NCBI GenBank assembly: GCA_041394725.1
Contig: JAWKHR010000036.1
Span: 1-64,000 of the forward strand
Origin: JAWKHR01 sp041394725
GTDB lineage: Bacteria > Acidobacteriota > Vicinamibacteria > Vicinamibacterales > SCN-69-37
Reading direction: 5' to 3'
DNA: 64,000 bases
In this document: one piece after another, positions 26,061 through 33,451 of the stretch
How the letters are laid out: each line of letters begins with the position of its first letter
How positions within the stretch are numbered: position 1 is the first letter of the stretch
The notes under the pieces: generated by a model
Told to the model about the DNA's origin: nothing
Databases searched by the model: none
What the model saw: only the letters and a program-made list of their open reading frames with translations
Translations under genes and position numbers: made by a program

Positions 26061-26777
26061 TCAGTCGGCCGGCGCCGAGCCCGCGGTCGGCTCGACGAAC
26101 CGGTAGCCCAGCCCCACGACCGTCTCGATCTGCTGCCCGGCCGGGCCGAGCTTGGCCCGCAGGCGGCCGACGTGCACGTCCACCGATCGCGTCTCGATGA
26201 ACCGGTCGTAGCCCCACACCCGCTCCAGCAGGCGGTCGCGCGACAGCACGCGATTCCGGTTCTCCACCAGGCACTTCAACAGCTCGAACTCCCGGCGCGT
26301 GAGCTTCACGGGCTGGCCGTCAACGGCCACCTGGACGGCGTCGAAGTCGGCGAACAGGTGCGCGTCATGGTAGGGCAGCGGCGTCGGCTCGCCCGTCTGC
26401 CGCCGGCGGAGCACCGCGCGGACGCGGGCGGAGAGCTCGCGCAGGCTGAAGGGCTTGGTGACGTAGTCGTCGGCGCCCATGTCGAGGCCGGCGACGCGGT
26501 CGGCCTCGGCGACCTTGGCGGTGAGCATGATGATGGGCAGCTGCGCCGTGCGGGGCTTGGACCGCACGAGGCGGCAGACCTCGAGCCCGCTGATCTGCGG
26601 CAGGTTCAGGTCCAGGATCATCAGGTCGGGCGTGCGGGCCGAGACGGCCTGCAGCGCCAGGTCGCCGGTCGAGGCGATTTCGACGCTCGTGTCGCCCTCG
26701 CGCTCCAGCGTGTGCTTGATCAGGCCGGCGATGTCGGCTTCGTCCTCGACGACCAGGATGCGGGTCTGTGATGGCAC
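26061..26777 (-). CDS. OmpR/PhoB-family response regulator (no adjacent kinase)
   Basis: 238 residues. Receiver domain with acidic pocket (E11, D12), phosphoacceptor D56 in LMILDLNLP, T in IIMLTAK and K in DYVTKPF. Winged-helix DNA-binding domain from about 135 with LTRREFELLKCLVEN, WGYDRFIETRSVDVHVGRL and GLGYRFV. This is close to PhoB in pattern and to the second regulator at 35194-35886, but no sensor kinase lies next to it. It could respond to PhoR encoded 7 kb away or to another kinase. The position beside phytase and the second TonB receptor supports a phosphate-related role. Confidence 0.88.
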   Translation of the reverse strand: MPSQTRILVVEDEADIAGLIKHTLEREGDTSVEIASTGDLALQAVSARTPDLMILDLNLPQISGLEVCRLVRSKPRTAQLPIIMLTAKVAEADRVAGLDMGADDYVTKPFSLRELSARVRAVLRRRQTGEPTPLPYHDAHLFADFDAVQVAVDGQPVKLTRREFELLKCLVENRNRVLSRDRLLERVWGYDRFIETRSVDVHVGRLRAKLGPAGQQIETVVGLGYRFVEPTAGSAPAD

Positions 26778-26875
26778 TCCCAGGACTCCTCGCGTGCCGG
26801 CAGTCCGCCGCGCGGCGGGCCGGGACGCTGCACCCTCAGGCTATGGGGCCGGCGTTTCCCGGTCGTATCGGGCCG

Positions 26876-26893
26876 GTTAAATGTCGGTTACGT
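26876..26893. promoter_or_regulatory. Weak Pho-box-like repeat upstream of the PhoB-like regulator
   Basis: GTTAAAT and GTTACGT start 11 bases apart on the plus strand, about 100 bp upstream of the minus-strand regulator gene. Pitch fits but the orientation toward that gene is opposite to the other sites, so this may be chance. Confidence 0.25.
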
Positions 26894-26906
26894 CGCCCGC
26901 GGACGG

Positions 26907-27428
26907 TCAGTCCACGATGTAGCTGTAGACCTTCCACTGTCCGCCCGCCTCGAGGAGGGAACCGAACAGGCGCAGGTCCTCCGTCCGGCCGTCCGCGTGG
27001 CGGACCGAGACGACGGTCTTGGCGTGGATGCGGAACGTGCCGTAGTCGGTGGTGGCGCCGAGAAAACGCACGCGCTCCACGGTCATCGGCTGCCCGCCGT
27101 AGTCCTCGAGCGCCTGGCCGAGGTAGCCGCGGCTCTTCGTGTGCGTGTCGCTCCAGACGTAGTCGGGCGGCATGCCGAACTCGGGTCGGGACGTCGGCAG
27201 CGCCGGCCACACCGTGTCCATGAATTCGTCCTCGGAGACGGCCAGCGCCTCGAGGGTCGTGACGTCGCGCGTGGCCAGGGCCCGCACCACGGCCTCGGCC
27301 GCGGCGTGCTCGGAGGGCTGCAGGTGGGCGAACCGCGAGGCTCCGCCGCCACAGCCGGCGGCGACGGCCATCGCCGCGACGACGGACAGGAGGACCGAGC
27401 GGAGGCTGAACAGGAGCGTGGGAGCCAC
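26907..27428 (-). CDS. Putative lipoprotein of unknown function
   Basis: About 173 residues. The start is uncertain: GTG 27428 gives a compact signal peptide with lipobox VAAGC, while ATG 27473 would place a terminator-like hairpin inside the coding region. The mature part begins with a Gly-rich linker and then a single domain (EHAAAEAVVRALATRDVTTLEALAVSEDEF...) ending in QWKVYSYIVD, reminiscent of NTF2/SnoaL-like folds, but I would not assign a family. It is downstream of the beta-helix gene and TonB receptor on the same strand and could be a minor member of that group. Confidence 0.5.
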   Translation of the reverse strand: MAPTLLFSLRSVLLSVVAAMAVAAGCGGGASRFAHLQPSEHAAAEAVVRALATRDVTTLEALAVSEDEFMDTVWPALPTSRPEFGMPPDYVWSDTHTKSRGYLGQALEDYGGQPMTVERVRFLGATTDYGTFRIHAKTVVSVRHADGRTEDLRLFGSLLEAGGQWKVYSYIVD

Positions 27429-27451
27429 CCAGGGGTCGAGGTGGCTCCCAC
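27418..27451 (-). terminator. 12-bp hairpin downstream of the beta-helix gene
   Basis: GTGGGAGCCACC (27418-27429) and GGTGGCTCCCAC (27440-27451) are perfect inverted copies separated by 10 bases, starting 34 bp after the stop of the minus-strand beta-helix gene. It probably terminates the receptor/beta-helix transcript; no T-run is present. Confidence 0.55.
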
Positions 27452-27484
27452 GCGTCGTGCGGAGGCAGGGCATTCGGGTCGGAC

Positions 27485-28801
27485 TCACTTCTGCACGAAG
27501 TACGTCCAGCCGCGCGTCCAGTCGTCGGTCACGTTCGGGCCCATCGCGCCGAGGAACAGGGCGACGTCGAAGAAGCCGTCGGCGGGCGGGATGGCCGGCG
27601 CCTGCGTCAGCGCGGGCGAGCCCGGCATCGGACGGAAGTCCGGCGCGGTCAGGTTGAACGGCGCGACGAGCATCGGATCCACCTGCGTGACGGTGCCGCC
27701 GGCGTTGGCGATGAGCGGCGCGGCCAGGCTGTTCCACGGGCTGTTGTTGCCGAAGATGATGCCGTGGGTCGTCTGGAGCGTGCCGAGCGTGATCTGCTCC
27801 TGCGTCGAGGTGTTGCGGACGTCGATCGCGTCGCTGCGCCAGCCCATCAGGATGAAGTTCCGGATGATGCCGGCCGTGCCCTCCCGCAGGCGCATGCCGT
27901 CGGTGCCTTCCGGCCCGTAGGCGCTGGTGCGATCGCCCACGAAGGTGACGTTGTAGACCTGGGGCGCCGATCGGGGCAGCAGGTCGTTGTTGTTGCCGTT
28001 GTTGTCCGCCTCGATGCCGTTGTCCGCGTCGTCGCCGCGCTGGAGGACGATCCCGAACTGGAGGCGCCCGCGCCAGCCGAAGGTCCAGTCGAAGTTGTCG
28101 TCACCGCTGTTGGTCAGGATCACGTGCTTGGCGTCCACGGCGCCGCCGAAGAACTCCATCCCGTCGTCCTTGTTCATGTGGACCTGGATGTGATCGACGA
28201 CGGTGCCGCGCCCGACGGCCTGGAACGCGATGCCGTTCAGCTCGTTGTCCGGGCTGAACTCGATGCCGGCGAACTCGACGCGGACGTACTGCAGGATGCC
28301 GGAACTGTCGTCGTCGTTGGTGCCGCCGTACTGGCCCGTGGAGCCCTCGCCGATGCCGACGCCGCCGGGCAGGTTGACCCGCGCTCGGCCGTTGAGGATC
28401 AGGCCGCCCCAGTCACCGCGGTTGCGGAAGCCGACCGGCTGATCGGACGTCATCACGATGGGCTGGGCCGCCGTGCCGATCGCGATGATCTGCGCGCCGC
28501 GCTCGATGACGAGCGTGCCGCGGGTCGCCGTTTCGCCGATGACCTTCGTGCCGGACTCGATCGTGAGCCGCGAGGGCTCGCCGAAGAAGACCGCGCCGCG
28601 GATCACCCAGTAGGTGTCGCGCGTGAAGGTCACGTTCTGCGTGAAGCGCCCGCGGACGACGCGGACCGGCTTGTCGATGCCGGGCACGGTGCGCGGCGAG
28701 CTGATCTGGCCCGCCTGCGTGTAGACCGTCGCCTGCTGCCAGGACATGACGGTGGCGATGGCGACCGCCATCGCGAGGCTGAGTTTCACGAGATTCCGCA
28801 T
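27485..28801 (-). CDS. Secreted parallel beta-helix protein paired with a TonB receptor
   Basis: 438 residues with a signal peptide (about 1-30) and AGGAGA upstream of ATG 28801. The rest is repetitive beta-strand sequence with short turns (GTKVIGETATRGTLVIERGAQIIA, NDDDSSGILQYVRVEFAG, VVDHIQVHMNKDDGMEFFGG, GDDNFDWTFGWRGRLQFGI), consistent with a right-handed beta-helix with many Asp/Asn turn positions that may bind calcium. It starts 13 bp after the TonB receptor and is clearly in its operon. Homologues are known as unannotated partners of TonB receptors in Bacteroidetes and Proteobacteria; the activity is unknown. A surface-exposed or periplasmic ligand-binding protein is plausible. Confidence 0.7.
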   Translation of the reverse strand: MRNLVKLSLAMAVAIATVMSWQQATVYTQAGQISSPRTVPGIDKPVRVVRGRFTQNVTFTRDTYWVIRGAVFFGEPSRLTIESGTKVIGETATRGTLVIERGAQIIAIGTAAQPIVMTSDQPVGFRNRGDWGGLILNGRARVNLPGGVGIGEGSTGQYGGTNDDDSSGILQYVRVEFAGIEFSPDNELNGIAFQAVGRGTVVDHIQVHMNKDDGMEFFGGAVDAKHVILTNSGDDNFDWTFGWRGRLQFGIVLQRGDDADNGIEADNNGNNNDLLPRSAPQVYNVTFVGDRTSAYGPEGTDGMRLREGTAGIIRNFILMGWRSDAIDVRNTSTQEQITLGTLQTTHGIIFGNNSPWNSLAAPLIANAGGTVTQVDPMLVAPFNLTAPDFRPMPGSPALTQAPAIPPADGFFDVALFLGAMGPNVTDDWTRGWTYFVQK

Positions 28802-28814
28802 GAGGACGTGTCTC

Positions 28815-31559
28815 CTAGAAGCCGATGAAGCCGAACTGGAACTGGATGACGCGGCCCAGCGTGAACTCGCGCTGGGTCAGGCCGCCCTGGCTGAACCGCA
28901 CCGGCCGGTTGCCGAGGTTCTCGGCCGTGAACCGCACGTTGAACCGCTGGTGCAGCCGCGCCGAGACGACGAGGTCCACCGTGGCCCGGCCGTCCTCGTA
29001 GATGTCCGGCAGGCCCAGCGACCCGACGTCCGCGATCCGCTCGCCCTGGTAGTTGACGAGCAGGCGCGCCGACGCGCGGTCGTTGAACACCTCGAAGACG
29101 CTGTTGAAGAGGTGCTTCGACGTGCCGGCCAGCGGCCGCTCGAGCGAGGTCAGGACGTTCGTCTGGAACGACTCGAGCGTGATGCTCGAATCGACGAAGG
29201 TGTAGTTGCCGCCGACCATGAAGTGCTCGGCCACCTGCTTCCGCGCTTCCAGCTCGATCCCGACGTTCCGGGCCGACTTCGCGTTCGTGTAGGACGTCCG
29301 GAGCTGCGCGGTCGGCTCGACGAACCGCTCGATCGGCTTGTCGAACGCCTTGAAGAACACGCTCGCCGCCACGACCTCGGTCGCGCCCGGGAACCATTCC
29401 CAGCGCGCGTCCACGTTGCGGATGAGCGACCGCTCCAGGTCCGGGTTGCCGACCGTCGCGCGGCCGCCCACGATGTCGGTGAACTCGAACGGCGACAGCT
29501 CGCGGAACTCCGGGCGGTTGACCGTCTGGCTGAAGCCCACCCGGAAATTCTGGTTGCCGCCGAGGTCCTGCACGAAGTTCACCGACGGGAAGACGTCGGT
29601 GCTCCTGATTTCACCGCGGATGAGCTCCGGGTCGTCGCCCAGGTCCACCGCGAACAGGTCCTGCGTGTCCACGGTCTGGCGGAAGTTCTCGACGCGGACG
29701 CCCGCGATGAGCCGCGCGCGCGAGGTCAGCGACAGGTCCACCATGCCGTAGCCGGCGCCCACGCGCTGCTCGGCGGAGTAGAAGTCGGTGGCGCGGGTCT
29801 CCTCGCGCAGCTCGAAGTGCGTGCCGATGTTGGCGGGCGAGTAGAGCGCTTCGGGGCCGGGCGTCAGGTCGAAGCGGACGACGTCGATCGGCACGAGCCG
29901 GAAGCGGCGCGACGAGAAGTCGCGTTGCCGGCGCGAGACGGCCGGGCCGAACTTCACCTGCATCGGCAGGCCGTGGATGCCCGCGAACGCCGCGCTCCAG
30001 TTGAGCGTGAAGTCCCACGCGTCCTCGTCGAGCGCGTTGAACATGTGGAGGCCGCTCTGCGACTCGTCCGCGAGCTGGTACTCGCCCGAGATCTCCTCGT
30101 AGAGGGTTTCGCGCATGTCCGGCTCGTCACGCGTGGACTTCGCGTAGGAGAGCCGCCACTCGACCCGGCTGTTCGACGCGCCGGGCACGTAGTGGTCGCC
30201 CCCGAACTGGACCGACCGCAGGCCCTCCTCGAGCCGCAGCAGCCGGGCGTTGCGCAGGTTGCGCGACGCGTCGGAGTTGAAGCCCTCGAACGTGCGCGCC
30301 TCGCGGCGCACCTTGTTCGAGGTGAACGTCTGGAGCGTCAGCCGGTGCGACGGGCTGAACGCATAGCCCACGTTCGCCAGCGCCGACGACGAGCCCGTGG
30401 CCGCGCCGACCCGGTAGTCGTAGGTCGAGAACTCGGTGAGCTGCCCGGAGCTGTCCGTCCGGTAGTAGTTCTGCGCCTCGTCCTGGTAGTCGTGCTTGTA
30501 GGACTGGTTGAAGCCCAGCGAGAGGCCGAACTTGCCCCAGCGGTTGCCGTAGGTGCCGCTCAGCGCCTGGTAGGGCCCGCCGCTCTCGGCCAGGGGCGTC
30601 CACGCGTTGGGCAGCTCCTCGGCGAAGTGCTTCAGTTCCAGCTGGCTGACGCCGAGTTCCGGCGTGAACAGGCCGCCGCGCGTGACCCGGCGGCTCGGGA
30701 AATCGCCCGGCAGCGCGAGGTCGCCGTCGGCCAGACCGAGCCAGTCGCTGCCGCCGCTGTCGAAGTCGATCACGTCCTGGCCCCAGGCCTGGCTGTTGCC
30801 GCCAAAGCCGTAGGAGACGTTGGCCAGCTGCCGCGACGGCAGCCGCGTCGGCACGATCTCGACCAGGCCGCCCGCGAATTCGGCCGACCGGTCCGGCGTG
30901 TAGCTCTTGACGACCGTCACGCTGTCGAGCAGGCCCGCCGGGAACATGTCGAGCGAGACCACCTTCTTCTCCGGCTCGGTCGAGGGCAGGATCGAGCCGT
31001 TCAAGGTCGTGTTGCTGTAGCGCTCGCCGAGGCCGCGGACGAAGACGTACTGGTCGCCGACGACCGACAGCCCGGTCACGCGTGCCAGCGCGGACGCCGC
31101 GTTCGAGTCGGCGTTGGCCTTCATTTCCTGCCCGCCGAGGTTGTCGGTGATCGCGTTCGACCGGCGCCGCTCGAGGAGCTGCGCCGCCAGGCTGGAGGTC
31201 TCGGCGTCCACGGTCTGGCCCGTGACGGTGATCTCCTCGGAGAACCCGGCCAGCGCCAGCGTGACGTCCACGGTCCGCACGACGTCAGCCGCGACGTCGA
31301 CGTCCACCGTCCGGTCGTCGAAGCTGGGCATCGTGACCTTGATCTGCTGCTTGCCCAGCGGCAGGGTCAGGGCATAACGACCGTCGATGTCGGTGTAGAC
31401 CACCGTCGGCGTGCCGACCACCGAGACGGTGACACCAGGCAGCGGCTGCCCCTGGACGGCGTCGAGGACGCGGCCCGTGATGCGCCCGGTCGTCTGGGCG
31501 AGGGCAGGGGTGCCCAGGGCGAGAACACACAGCGCCAGGGCGAGGCGGCGAAGAAACAT
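28815..31559 (-). CDS. TonB-dependent receptor with carboxypeptidase-like N-terminal domain (beta-helix locus)
   Basis: 914 residues. GGAGG lies about 10 bases before ATG 31559. Signal peptide ends near TPALAQ. A carboxypeptidase-regulatory-like domain (GRITGRVLDAVQGQPLPGVT, 24-100), plug (about 110-240; LARVTGLSVVGDQYVFVRGLG, SAEFAGGLVEIV) and beta-barrel with a C-terminal Phe follow. The plug start EEITVTG is the usual OAR-like hinge. Ligand unknown. A perfect TTAACGC-TCCG-TTAACGC repeat about 100 bp upstream suggests phosphate control, and the divergent DUF47-Pit operon shares the intergenic region. Confidence 0.9.
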   Translation of the reverse strand: MFLRRLALALCVLALGTPALAQTTGRITGRVLDAVQGQPLPGVTVSVVGTPTVVYTDIDGRYALTLPLGKQQIKVTMPSFDDRTVDVDVAADVVRTVDVTLALAGFSEEITVTGQTVDAETSSLAAQLLERRRSNAITDNLGGQEMKANADSNAASALARVTGLSVVGDQYVFVRGLGERYSNTTLNGSILPSTEPEKKVVSLDMFPAGLLDSVTVVKSYTPDRSAEFAGGLVEIVPTRLPSRQLANVSYGFGGNSQAWGQDVIDFDSGGSDWLGLADGDLALPGDFPSRRVTRGGLFTPELGVSQLELKHFAEELPNAWTPLAESGGPYQALSGTYGNRWGKFGLSLGFNQSYKHDYQDEAQNYYRTDSSGQLTEFSTYDYRVGAATGSSSALANVGYAFSPSHRLTLQTFTSNKVRREARTFEGFNSDASRNLRNARLLRLEEGLRSVQFGGDHYVPGASNSRVEWRLSYAKSTRDEPDMRETLYEEISGEYQLADESQSGLHMFNALDEDAWDFTLNWSAAFAGIHGLPMQVKFGPAVSRRQRDFSSRRFRLVPIDVVRFDLTPGPEALYSPANIGTHFELREETRATDFYSAEQRVGAGYGMVDLSLTSRARLIAGVRVENFRQTVDTQDLFAVDLGDDPELIRGEIRSTDVFPSVNFVQDLGGNQNFRVGFSQTVNRPEFRELSPFEFTDIVGGRATVGNPDLERSLIRNVDARWEWFPGATEVVAASVFFKAFDKPIERFVEPTAQLRTSYTNAKSARNVGIELEARKQVAEHFMVGGNYTFVDSSITLESFQTNVLTSLERPLAGTSKHLFNSVFEVFNDRASARLLVNYQGERIADVGSLGLPDIYEDGRATVDLVVSARLHQRFNVRFTAENLGNRPVRFSQGGLTQREFTLGRVIQFQFGFIGF

Positions 31560-31659
31560 GAGCTCGGACCTCCGTGATGGGTAACCCGCCCGCGCGCGGA
31601 CGGACGGTCATGACGCCTGCCAGCGTAGGGAGGCCCTGTGATCCACCCGCGACGGCTGC

Positions 31660-31677
31660 GTTAACGGAGCGTTAATT
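31660..31677 (-). promoter_or_regulatory. Pho-box-like TTAACGC tandem repeat upstream of the second TonB receptor
   Basis: On the minus strand TTAACGC-TCCG-TTAACGC is a perfect 7-bp direct repeat at an 11-base pitch, about 100 bp before the receptor ATG. In plus orientation the same bases read GTTAACG-GAGC-GTTAATT. Confidence 0.5.
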
Positions 31678-31721
31678 GCCAGGCCGGCGCGCGGGACGTA
31701 CGGGGCAGATGCCTGCGATCC

Positions 31722-31754
31722 GTCACGGTGTCGTTACAGTTTGTTTGCTATCAT
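31722..31754 (+). promoter_or_regulatory. Pho-box-like repeat with -10 element upstream of DUF47-pit
   Basis: GTCACGG-TGTC-GTTACAG (31722-31739) has the 11-base pitch; nine bases later TATCAT (31749-31754) resembles a -10 hexamer. The spacing between the box and -10 matches PhoB-activated promoters, making this the most complete promoter of the series. The DUF47 start (GTG 31800) lies 46 bp downstream. Confidence 0.55.
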
Positions 31755-31799
31755 TTCGCCCCGTCGGGCCCGCGTCGGCCCCGGCAGGGAGCCGTTGCC

Positions 31800-32417
31800 G
31801 TGCGCTTCAGCCTGATTCCCCGGGACGAGCAGTTCTTCGCGCTGTACCGCGCGGTCACGAACGAGATCCGCCAGGCGTCCCTGACGCTCGAGGCCATGTT
31901 CGCGGTGGAGCCGCCGGACCCGTCGAAGGCGGCCCTGCTCAAGGACGCCGAGCACCGCTGCGACACCCTCACGCACGACACGATCCAGCGCCTGCACCGG
32001 ACGTTCATCACGCCGTTCGACCGGGAGGACCTCTACGCCCTGGCGACGTCGCTCGACAACGTGATGGACACGATCGACCACGCGGCCTCGCTCGTCGCGC
32101 TCTACCGCATCACCACCCTGCCGCCGGGCGCGCGCGAGCTGGCGCACACGGTGACGCAGTCGGCCGAGCGCCTGCACCTGGCGCTCGAGGCGCTGGCCGA
32201 ACGGAAGCCGGTGCAGCCGCACGCGGTCGAGATCAACCGGCTGGAGAACGAGGCGGACCACGCCTACCAGGAAGCGGTGCGCCGGCTGTTCGACACGGTG
32301 ACGGACCCGATCCTCCTGATCAAGTGGAAGGACCTGCTCGACGAGCTCGAGCGGATCACCGACTGCTGCGAGGACGTCGCGAACGTCATCGAAGGCGTCG
32401 TCGTCAAGCACGGCTGA
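31800..32417 (+). CDS. DUF47 (PhoU-like) Pit accessory protein
   Basis: 205 residues from GTG 31800, preceded by AGGGAG; the usual length of the family. All-helical, PhoU-like, with DREDLYALATSLDNVMDTIDHAAS and LERITDCCEDVANVIEG, which carry the ExxxD metal-binding patterns. DUF47 proteins are encoded next to Pit transporters and regulate low-affinity phosphate uptake. The gene overlaps closely with pit (2-5 bp). A Pho-box-like promoter lies upstream, indicating control by phosphate status. Confidence 0.9.
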   Translation: MRFSLIPRDEQFFALYRAVTNEIRQASLTLEAMFAVEPPDPSKAALLKDAEHRCDTLTHDTIQRLHRTFITPFDREDLYALATSLDNVMDTIDHAASLVALYRITTLPPGARELAHTVTQSAERLHLALEALAERKPVQPHAVEINRLENEADHAYQEAVRRLFDTVTDPILLIKWKDLLDELERITDCCEDVANVIEGVVVKHG

Positions 32418-32421
32418 CGTG

Positions 32422-33423
32422 ATGGACCACGCGCTCCTCACGATCATCGCGATCATCGTCGTCGCGCTCGTCTTCGACTACATCAACGGCTTCCACGACG
32501 CGGCGAACTCGATCGCGACCGTCGTGTCCACGCGCGTCCTGTCGCCGGGGCAGGCCGTGGCGTGGGCCGCGTTCTTCAACTTCGTGGCGGCGTTCGGGTT
32601 CGGGACCGCGGTGGCGAAGACGGTCGGGTCGGGCATGATCGACCTGGCGTTCGTGACCTACGCGGTGATCCTCGGCGGGCTGGTCGGCGCCATCGCGTGG
32701 AACCTGATCACGTGGTACTTCGGCCTGCCGACCAGCTCGTCGCACGCGCTGTTCGGGGGCTACGCGGGCGCGGCGGTGGCGCGCTCGGGGTTCCAGACGA
32801 TCATCGTCTCGGGCTGGACGAAGACGATCGTCTTCATCGTCGTCGCGCCGCTCGTGGGCCTGGTCGTGGGCCTCGTCGTGATGACGAGCATTTACTGGAT
32901 CTGCCGCGACACCACGCCGGCGCGGGTGGACCGCTGGTTCCGTCGCCTCCAGCTCCTGTCGGCCGCCGCCTTCAGCCTGATGCACGGCGCCAACGACGCG
33001 CAGAAGACGATGGGCATCATCACGGGCGCGCTCGTCACGGGCGGCTACCTCACGACGTTCGAGGTGCCGTTCTGGGTCGTCATCGCCGCGCACCTGGCGA
33101 TCGGCTTCGGCACGCTCTCGGGCGGCTGGCGGATCATCAAGACGATGGGGCAGAAGATCACGAAGCTGCAGCCGGTCGGCGGCTTCGCGGCCGAGACCGG
33201 CGCGGCCGTGGCGATCTACACGGCCACGGCGCTCGGCGTCGGCATCAGCACCACCCACACGATCACCGGCGCGATCGTCGGCGTCGGCGCGACCCGCCGG
33301 CTGTCGGCCGTGCGCTGGGGGGTGGCCGGGCAGATCGTGTGGGCCTGGGTCCTCACCATCCCGGCGTCGGCCGCGCTCGGCGCGCTGGCCTACGAGGTGG
33401 TGCGCTGGCTGCCGATCGACTGA
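32422..33423 (+). CDS. pit: Low-affinity inorganic phosphate transporter Pit
   Basis: 333 residues; ATG 32422 preferred to the GTG one codon before. About ten membrane helices with the two inverted PHO4 signatures: FDYINGFHDAANSIATVVSTR near the N-terminus (18-residue core GFHDAANSIATVVSTR) and SLMHGANDAQKTMGI in the second half, plus LPTSSSHALFGG and ISTTHTITGAIVGVG. These bind phosphate and Na+ or H+. It imports metal-phosphate or Na+/Pi across the inner membrane. It forms an operon with the DUF47 gene and is convergent with phoR, 28 bp away. Confidence 0.94.
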   Translation: MDHALLTIIAIIVVALVFDYINGFHDAANSIATVVSTRVLSPGQAVAWAAFFNFVAAFGFGTAVAKTVGSGMIDLAFVTYAVILGGLVGAIAWNLITWYFGLPTSSSHALFGGYAGAAVARSGFQTIIVSGWTKTIVFIVVAPLVGLVVGLVVMTSIYWICRDTTPARVDRWFRRLQLLSAAAFSLMHGANDAQKTMGIITGALVTGGYLTTFEVPFWVVIAAHLAIGFGTLSGGWRIIKTMGQKITKLQPVGGFAAETGAAVAIYTATALGVGISTTHTITGAIVGVGATRRLSAVRWGVAGQIVWAWVLTIPASAALGALAYEVVRWLPID

Positions 33424-33445
33424 CGCGCCGGCGGGCCGGTCGCGT
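33422..33445. terminator. GC-rich hairpin between pit and phoR
   Basis: ACGCGCCGG and CCGGTCGCGT form an imperfect hairpin around CGGG in the 28-bp gap between two convergent stops; it could serve both genes as a terminator. No T-run. Confidence 0.4.
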
Positions 33446-33451
33446 GATCCC

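Noticed and set aside
31660..31677. Repeat read as a classical -35/-10 promoter
   Set aside because: No -10 hexamer at a fitting distance; kept only as a possible regulator site.
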